Positions 6,696-10,783 of a stretch of DNA of 10,783 bases are shown in pieces. Numbering within the stretch: the first letter of the stretch is position 1; each line of letters begins with the position of its first letter. This stretch comes from an uncultured bacterium (lineage in GTDB: Bacteria; Pseudomonadota; Alphaproteobacteria; Rhodospirillales; Rhodospirillaceae), in the NCBI GenBank assembly GCA_903896775.1, contig CAITZE010000461.1:1-10783 (forward strand), written 5' to 3'. Below the pieces are notes generated by a model. It made no database searches. It saw nothing but the letters and a program-made list of their open reading frames with translations, and was not told the DNA's origin. The translations under genes and the position numbers were made by a program.

Positions 6696-7472
6696 ATGAA
6701 AACCGTGACGATTTTACTCGCACTCTTCGCCGTATTGGCGATATCGCCGGCTTGGGCCAATAAGATTCTGGTTTTGGAAAGCGACGGCGTGAACGATTTC
6801 GCAGCGGGCCGCACCTTCGACGGCGGCAAGACAATCTCTGTGCCCGCCGCGGCTCGGCTTGTGCTGATGGACGAGCGCGGCGTCGCGGTTACAATCAAGG
6901 GCCCTTACACCGGCGTTCCCGGCGGCGGTAGCGGCGGCGCAACGGGACCAAGTTTTCTCGACCGCCTTGCCGCAATCGTCAAATCGCCGACAGCCGGCGA
7001 CAGCCATCCGGCGCCCGGCGCGACACGCAGCATGACACCGGTTGCGGTCTTGCCGAATATGTGGGCGCTGGATGTAACCGCGACCGGTTCGGCCTGTGTA
7101 CGTCGTGGCGAGGATGCCGTGTTGTGGCGTCCGCAGCCGCGCCCGGCGACAAGCATCAGTTTCACACGCCGCACAGCGAATGCCGGCGCACCGGTCACAA
7201 AGCCCTGGCGCATCAATGATCCGACGCTACCATGGCCGAACGAACTGCCACTCGACGAAGGCACGTCCTATGTCGTGACGCTCGATACATCGACCACGCA
7301 ACACATCCTTACGGTACATGTCGCGCCGACAACGGATTCGGAAACAGCCACTTTGGATTGGATGGCCAGTGCCGGCTGTACGGCCCAAGCCAAGGCCCTA
7401 CTCTCCGATATGGGTCAGCGCAAAATCGTCGAAGGCCGTACGGTGTCCTCAGCGGGCATTTTTGAACAATAA
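6696..7472 (+). CDS. Exported FecR-like-domain protein, unknown function
   Basis: This 258-residue protein has a Sec signal peptide (1-21, probable cleavage after Ala-Trp-Ala). Residues about 22-75 resemble a short FecR-like beta domain: a stretch about wanting to be above a threshold, a small-residue stretch, then LVLMDERGVAVTIKGPY, where a strand, a turn and a Gly-Pro-Tyr end recur in many alphaproteobacterial exported proteins. A Gly/Ser/Pro-rich linker follows (about 74-115), then a second beta-rich domain with WALDV, a cysteine (C134), AVLWRP and a C-terminal cysteine-containing helix (ASAGCTAQAKALL) that may pair with C134. No enzyme motif is visible. GAGG eight bases before the ATG supports the start. 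The gene sits behind a candidate EcfG promoter, so expression in the general stress response is plausible. I cannot assign a function; the FecR-like label rests on pattern only. Confidence 0.75.
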   Translation: MKTVTILLALFAVLAISPAWANKILVLESDGVNDFAAGRTFDGGKTISVPAAARLVLMDERGVAVTIKGPYTGVPGGGSGGATGPSFLDRLAAIVKSPTAGDSHPAPGATRSMTPVAVLPNMWALDVTATGSACVRRGEDAVLWRPQPRPATSISFTRRTANAGAPVTKPWRINDPTLPWPNELPLDEGTSYVVTLDTSTTQHILTVHVAPTTDSETATLDWMASAGCTAQAKALLSDMGQRKIVEGRTVSSAGIFEQ

Positions 7473-7505
7473 ATGTTCAATATAATCAGTCACTTAACGC
7501 GTTAA
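7462..7505 (+). promoter_or_regulatory. Candidate promoter of the transglycosylase gene, flanked by two dyads
   Basis: A consensus TATAAT lies at 7481-7486. Immediately before it is a perfect 7-bp inverted repeat, TTGAACA (7462-7468) and TGTTCAA (7474-7480), which spans the stop codon of the upstream gene. Just after it, near the expected transcription start, is the 12-base palindrome TTAACGCGTTAA (7494-7505). No proper -35 box occurs 16-18 bases upstream of the TATAAT, as at promoters that need an activator. The two dyads differ in sequence, so they would be sites for different proteins if both are real. Confidence 0.45.
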
Positions 7506-7543
7506 CGTCGAGTAAGGTTTCAGTAACCGCGGGCGGGTAAAAT

Positions 7544-7570
7544 CCAAGGCTACACGTTTTGGAGCCTTGG
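7544..7570 (+). promoter_or_regulatory. Hairpin over the transglycosylase ribosome binding site
   Basis: CCAAGGCT (7544-7551) and AGCCTTGG (7563-7570) form a perfect 8-bp stem with an 11-base loop, ending six bases before the ATG at 7577. The GGAG that would serve this ATG (7561-7564) lies half in the loop and half in the 3' arm. An AAGG in the 5' arm is spaced to serve an in-frame TTG at 7559. Folded RNA would hide initiation signals of both starts. No T-run follows, so a terminator is unlikely. Confidence 0.45.
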
Positions 7571-7576
7571 CCGCCG

Positions 7577-8701
7577 ATGGTTCAGCAAATTTCCGACATG
7601 GTGAAGATCGCCGGGCAAACCGTCGATCGCGCGACATTGACCGGTTTACAAAGTGCCAGTCAGAAAAGCGGCGTGAGCTTTCAATACCTCGTCGCCAAAG
7701 CCGCGCAGGAAAGCAGCCTGCAACCCGACGCCCAGGCCGATACCTCTTCCGCCGCTGGGTTGTTTCAGTTCACGCGCGGCACCTGGCTCGACATGATGAA
7801 GAAATACGGCTCGCTGTACGGTTATGGCGGCCTCGCGCAGAAAATCTCCACCGGCGACGACGGCAAACCTGTCGTTAAAGATGCCGCCGCCGACAAACAG
7901 CTCATGGCCCTGCGCGGTAATCCCGAAGCTTCAGCCCTTATGGCTGCCGAATATGCCCGCGACAATGCGACGTCGTTGCAAGACACATTGGGGCATAGCC
8001 CCGATGCCTCCGATCTTTATCTCGCGCATTTCCTGGGTGCGAGCGGTGCGAGCCAGCTTTTGAGCGCGTCGACAAACGAACCCACAGCTTCGGCCGTGAG
8101 TATTTTGCCGGCTGCCGCTAAAGCCAACACGTCTGTTTTCTACAACGCCGCAGGTCACGCGCGGACCGCCGCTGAGGTCGTGAAGCTGGTGCGCGATCGT
8201 TTCACCGGCCAGATGGACCGCTACGCCGATGCAGCTTCAGCTGTCGGCATGACCGATGCCTCCACGCCCATCGCGCCTGAGCGCGGTACCGTCAGCCCGG
8301 ATATGCGCGCCGCTATCGCCAAAACGCAGAAGACCGACCAAACCGATCCCACCAAGGCGATGGTCACGCAATTCATGATCGAGGAAATGGCCAAACAGAT
8401 TTCAGCTCATCCTATGAGCATGAGTGACGGCGGCGAAGAAGAGGACGCAGACGGCAACAGCAGCGGCAGCGATGGCGGTCTTTCCTCCGGCGCATTTAAA
8501 GGCAACGATCTCACCACAGCCATGACCCGCGCTCTGACCAAAAGCAGCGGCCCGCATACGCCTAACCAGGCCGCCGATCAGGCTGCTCTTGAGCGCGGTA
8601 TCGCTAAGGGCCGCGCCGCGGAAGCAAACCGCACCTACGAAATGCTCAACGCGGTGCCGAGTGTGCCCTTCGTGCCCGTCCCCAACGACGATCAGAGCTG
8701 A
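7577..8701 (+). CDS. SLT-type lytic transglycosylase, no signal peptide
   Basis: This 374-residue protein carries an SLT/lysozyme-like domain in its first 160 residues. A helix leads to AAQESSLQP, where E45 is the expected catalytic acid; then SSAAGLFQFTRGTW (57-70), matching the Gly-Leu-(Met/Phe)-Gln motif of the family; then DLYLAHFLGASGASQLL (146-162), the equivalent of the third family motif. Such enzymes cleave the glycan strand of peptidoglycan to 1,6-anhydro ends. The remainder (about 165-374) is Ala/Ser/Thr-rich and likely disordered, with an acidic Gly/Ser tract around 290-305. There is no signal peptide or membrane segment from either candidate start, yet the substrate is periplasmic, so export by a flagellar-type or other route, or action from within, must be considered. 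The ATG at 7577 has GGAG twelve bases upstream; a TTG at 7559 would add six residues. No flagellar gene is present nearby. Confidence 0.85.
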   Translation: MVQQISDMVKIAGQTVDRATLTGLQSASQKSGVSFQYLVAKAAQESSLQPDAQADTSSAAGLFQFTRGTWLDMMKKYGSLYGYGGLAQKISTGDDGKPVVKDAAADKQLMALRGNPEASALMAAEYARDNATSLQDTLGHSPDASDLYLAHFLGASGASQLLSASTNEPTASAVSILPAAAKANTSVFYNAAGHARTAAEVVKLVRDRFTGQMDRYADAASAVGMTDASTPIAPERGTVSPDMRAAIAKTQKTDQTDPTKAMVTQFMIEEMAKQISAHPMSMSDGGEEEDADGNSSGSDGGLSSGAFKGNDLTTAMTRALTKSSGPHTPNQAADQAALERGIAKGRAAEANRTYEMLNAVPSVPFVPVPNDDQS

Positions 8702-8746
8702 GCACTCTTCGCTAGCATCCCTCGCGGCGTTTTCGTAATGTCAGCC

Positions 8747-8767
8747 GCTTTCTCGTATGGAGAAAGC
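8747..8767 (+). promoter_or_regulatory. Hairpin sequestering the GNAT ribosome binding site
   Basis: GCTTTCTC (8747-8754) and GAGAAAGC (8760-8767) form a perfect 8-bp stem with a 5-base loop. The 3' arm and the last loop base contain the GGAG Shine-Dalgarno sequence (8759-8762) for the ATG at 8769, one base beyond the stem. Folded RNA would block ribosome binding, as in small RNA thermometers or regulated leaders. The surrounding 67-base gap (8702-8768) shows no terminator and no clear promoter. Confidence 0.5.
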
Positions 8768-8768
8768 T

Positions 8769-9236
8769 ATGACAACCGCCCACACCTCCTTTGCTCCGGC
8801 ACGGCCCGCCACTGACCAGGACGTGACGGCCCTCGTCACTCTGTGGACAGCCCGTGGCCTAACCCGGCCTCACAATCACGCGCCTACCGACATTGCTTTC
8901 GCTCGCAAAAGCCCGAACGCAGACGTGCTTGTTATGGAAACAGACGGGCGGATTATCGCCAGCGTCATGGTGGGACATGATGGCCATCGCGGCTGGGTTT
9001 ACTATGTCGCTGTCGACCCCACATACCAGCGTCATGGTTTGGGCCGCCACATTATGGCTGAAGCCGAACGCTGGCTGATAGAAAAGGGCATATGGAAAAT
9101 GCACCTCATAGTCCGCAAGTCAAACCAGGCCATGCACACGTTCTACGATACGTTGGGATTTGTGCAGGAGGACGTGATCGCGTTTTCAAAGCGCCTAAAA
9201 CCCATGCCACACATCGACCCAAAAGCGCCTTTGTAG
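8769..9236 (+). CDS. GNAT-family N-acetyltransferase (YpeA-like)
   Basis: This 155-residue protein is a single-domain Gcn5-related acetyltransferase, which transfers acetyl from acetyl-CoA to an amine. It resembles the E. coli YpeA subgroup in several blocks: LWTARGLTRPHN (25-36), the DIAFARK segment, VMVGHDGHRGWVYYVAVDP (67-85), the acetyl-CoA pyrophosphate loop RHGLGRH (88-94), and a C-terminal NQAMHTFYDTLGF (119-131) with the usual tyrosine. The substrate of this subgroup is not known to me. The ATG at 8769 is chosen over one at 8757 because GGAG lies six bases before it, though that site is inside a hairpin. It stands alone between the transglycosylase and the hydrolase, with 67 and 76 bases on either side, all pointing right. 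Confidence 0.88.
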   Translation: MTTAHTSFAPARPATDQDVTALVTLWTARGLTRPHNHAPTDIAFARKSPNADVLVMETDGRIIASVMVGHDGHRGWVYYVAVDPTYQRHGLGRHIMAEAERWLIEKGIWKMHLIVRKSNQAMHTFYDTLGFVQEDVIAFSKRLKPMPHIDPKAPL

Positions 9237-9258
9237 AACGGGTAATTGGAAGTCAGGC

Positions 9259-9287
9259 TTGACTTGATGCCTGGGCTACGGCCCTAC
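9259..9287 (+). promoter_or_regulatory. Weak candidate promoter before the hydrolase gene
   Basis: TTGACT at 9259-9264 is a good -35 element in the 76-base gap before the hydrolase gene. The matching -10 region (CCTACT or similar around 9283-9288) is poor, although alphaproteobacterial -10 boxes are loose. The -35 is also the right arm of a short repeat (AGTCA 9251-9255 with TGACT 9260-9264), and a GGGC-TACG-GCCC mini-hairpin follows at 9273-9284. A short leader before the ATG at 9313 would fit. Confidence 0.25.
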
Positions 9288-9312
9288 TCCGCCCATAAAC
9301 CTACGGTGATCC

Positions 9313-10071
9313 ATGCGCGCGCCCCTGATCGGCATTACCGCCGATAGCGAAGAACCCACGAGCAGCCCGGCCGATGATGGCGGCCGCACCGGCTATTCCA
9401 AATATCCGTGGTACGCCATTCGCGAGAATTATTGCTCGGCGGTACGTGCCGCCGGCGGCTTACCGCTGGTGTTGCCTCATGAACCGAGCCTCGTTGCGCA
9501 ATATGCCGAGCTACTCGACGGCCTTCTGGTTTCAGGCGGCGCTTTCGACGTGGACCCTGCCCTGTTCGGTGAAGGTGAGCGGCATCCCACGGTCGTGTTG
9601 AAAGAGGGTCGCACCGATTTTGAGCTTGGCCTCACGCGCGCCATGTTGAACGCTGACAAACCGATTCTTGGCATCTGCGGCGGTCAACAACTGCTCGCCG
9701 TGGCTTTGGGCGGCAGTTTGATCCAACACATTCCCGATGAAGTGAACCAACCGCTCGCCCACGAACAACCTAATCCGCGCCATCAGCCAGGCCACGATGT
9801 CGCGATCCTCGAAGGCTCGCAGTTGCATCGGATCACGGGCGAGACGCTCGTGCCCGTCAACAGCGCCCACCATCAGGCGGTTAAAGACGTGCCCGCCAAT
9901 ATCATTGTCGATGCCGTGGCACCCGATGGCGTGATCGAAGGCATTGAAGATCCCTCGCGCGCGTTTTGCATTGGCGTGCAATGGCACCCCGAATTTCATA
10001 TCAGCCCCGCCGACGAACGCCTGTTCGCCGCCTTTGTCGACGCAGCGCGCATGCGAGCCGGTTCAAAATGA
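9313..10071 (+). CDS. Class I glutamine amidotransferase-like hydrolase (PuuD/Pfam C26 type)
   Basis: This 252-residue protein belongs to the peptidase C26 family of free-standing glutaminase-fold hydrolases, which includes gamma-glutamyl-GABA hydrolase (PuuD) of putrescine breakdown. The catalytic triad is complete: C122 in GICGGQQLL (120-128), and H225 and E227 in GVQWHPEF (221-228). The typical VNSAHHQAVKD block is at 182-192, and PLIGITAD opens the protein. No synthetase domain or other putrescine gene is present, so the exact gamma-glutamyl substrate is unknown. The ATG at 9313 follows a GGTGA stretch and gives the expected start. Its stop overlaps the start of the pseudouridine synthase gene (ATGA), so the two are probably translated together despite unrelated functions. 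Confidence 0.88.
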   Translation: MRAPLIGITADSEEPTSSPADDGGRTGYSKYPWYAIRENYCSAVRAAGGLPLVLPHEPSLVAQYAELLDGLLVSGGAFDVDPALFGEGERHPTVVLKEGRTDFELGLTRAMLNADKPILGICGGQQLLAVALGGSLIQHIPDEVNQPLAHEQPNPRHQPGHDVAILEGSQLHRITGETLVPVNSAHHQAVKDVPANIIVDAVAPDGVIEGIEDPSRAFCIGVQWHPEFHISPADERLFAAFVDAARMRAGSK

Positions 10072-10783
10072 AAACGCCCGCTAAAAAGAAAGCCACCAAA
10101 AAAGGCACTGAACAGGGCGCTCGCAAAGGCGACCGCATCGCCAAGGTCATGGCGCGCGCCGGATTGTGTTCACGCCGCGATGCCGAGAAATGGATCGCGG
10201 CCGGACGCGTCACGATCAATGGCAACGTCCTCGAGACACCAGCCATCACGGTGCAGGACGGCGACGATGTGCGTGTCGATGGCGATCGACTACCCACCGC
10301 CGACCGCGCGCGACTTTGGCGCTTCCATAAACCCAAGGGCCTTGTCACCACGCACAAGGATGAAAAAGGCCGCACGACTGTGTTCGATGTGCTGCCGCCC
10401 GAACTGCCACGCGTTGTCAGTATTGGTCGGCTCGATCTGACCTCCGAAGGGCTTTTGCTTCTTACCAATGATGGCGCGCTGGCGCGCGAGATGGAACATC
10501 CGTCGCGCGGCTGGGTGCGCCGTTATCGCGTGCGTGTGCATGGCCGCGTGAGCGCCAGCCAACTCGCCCGCCTGAAAGACGGCGTGACCGTAGATGGCGT
10601 GCGGTACGGCGCGATTGACGCAAAGCTTGAATCCACCACCGCCGATGGCCAGGAAAAGGGTGCCGCAAAAAGCAACTGCTGGGTTACGGTGTCGCTCAGC
10701 GAAGGCAAAAATCGCGAAGTTCGCAGAGTCATGGAATTCTTAGGGCTGACGGTGAACCGCCTGATCCGCATCTCCTACGGGCC
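10068..10783 (+). CDS. rluB: RluB/RsuA-family 23S rRNA pseudouridine synthase (partial, 3' end missing)
   Basis: The frame runs from an ATG overlapping the hydrolase stop to the window end without a stop; 238 codons are visible. RluB converts a uridine in helix 89 of 23S rRNA (2605 in E. coli) to pseudouridine. After a Lys-rich N-terminal tail (about 1-20) comes an S4 RNA-binding domain (about 22-70, RIAKVMARAGLCSRRDAEKW). The catalytic domain follows, with FHKPKGLVTT (86-95) and GRLDLTSEGLLLLTNDG (120-136), in which D123 is the nucleophile, and the GKNREVRRVMEFLG segment near the end. The S4 domain and motif place it in the RsuA/RluB/RluE/RluF group; RluB is the usual member in alphaproteobacteria, but RluE/F-like activity cannot be excluded. 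An rRNA methyltransferase gene (rsmD) often follows and may lie outside the window. Confidence 0.9.
   Translation, partial: MKTPAKKKATKKGTEQGARKGDRIAKVMARAGLCSRRDAEKWIAAGRVTINGNVLETPAITVQDGDDVRVDGDRLPTADRARLWRFHKPKGLVTTHKDEKGRTTVFDVLPPELPRVVSIGRLDLTSEGLLLLTNDGALAREMEHPSRGWVRRYRVRVHGRVSASQLARLKDGVTVDGVRYGAIDAKLESTTADGQEKGAAKSNCWVTVSLSEGKNREVRRVMEFLGLTVNRLIRISYG

Noticed and set aside
7462..7480. Intrinsic terminator after the FecR-like gene
   Set aside because: The stem is AT-rich and no T-run follows; a protein-binding dyad is more likely.
7462..7486. TTGAAC plus TATAAT as a standard sigma-70 promoter
   Set aside because: The spacer would be only 13 bases, too short for normal use.
7494..7505. 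TTAACGCGTTAA as a CtrA binding site
   Set aside because: CtrA sites need TTAA-N7-TTAAC; here the two TTAA are four bases apart.
10493..10525. Second EcfG-like pair (GGAAC and CGTT) inside the pseudouridine synthase gene
   Set aside because: The spacing is 23 bases, and it lies within a coding region.

Overview
This GC-rich, densely packed window looks like chromosome of an alphaproteobacterium. The evidence is the gene content and order (a DUF374 acyltransferase followed by lpxK; a peptidase gene and xseA running away from purD; tadA and an RluB-type pseudouridine synthase on the same stretch), strong G/C preference at third codon positions, and one clean match to the general-stress sigma factor EcfG promoter (GGAAC-N16-CGTT), a signature of this class. 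I cannot name the genus. No rRNA, tRNA, insertion sequence, phage gene, CRISPR array or toxin/defence cassette is visible, and no gap between genes exceeds about 165 bases.

Layout: (1) At 1-125 there is a strong ribosome binding site and start codon for a leftward gene that leaves the window at once, then the rightward pair DUF374 acyltransferase (126-857) and lpxK (844-1812), which overlap; these are envelope and lipid A genes. (2) Converging on them with no bases between the stop codons is a leftward pair: xseA (4067-2631) and an exported M23 peptidase (2634-1813), joined by an ATGA overlap. (3) purD (4136-5431) diverges from xseA. (4) A second leftward pair, tadA (6532-6065) and an exported lysine-rich protein (6010-5441), converges on purD. 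(5) From 6533 to 10067 lies a rightward block of four less conserved genes: an exported FecR-like protein, an SLT-type lytic transglycosylase without a signal peptide, a GNAT acetyltransferase and a class I glutamine amidotransferase-like hydrolase. (6) The hydrolase overlaps the start of an RluB/RsuA-type pseudouridine synthase, which is cut off by the window end.

Functionally the window mixes housekeeping (purine synthesis, DNA repair, tRNA wobble editing, rRNA modification) with cell-envelope work (lipid A kinase, a putative acyltransferase, M23 peptidase, transglycosylase, two exported proteins of unknown role). The regulatory DNA of the accessory block is the most interesting part: an EcfG-type promoter followed by a dyad ahead of the FecR-like gene, a TATAAT box between two palindromes ahead of the transglycosylase gene, and hairpins that would bury the ribosome binding sites of both the transglycosylase and GNAT genes. 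I saw no clear new multi-gene system. The best leads are this possible stress-linked envelope block and its RNA and DNA dyads.
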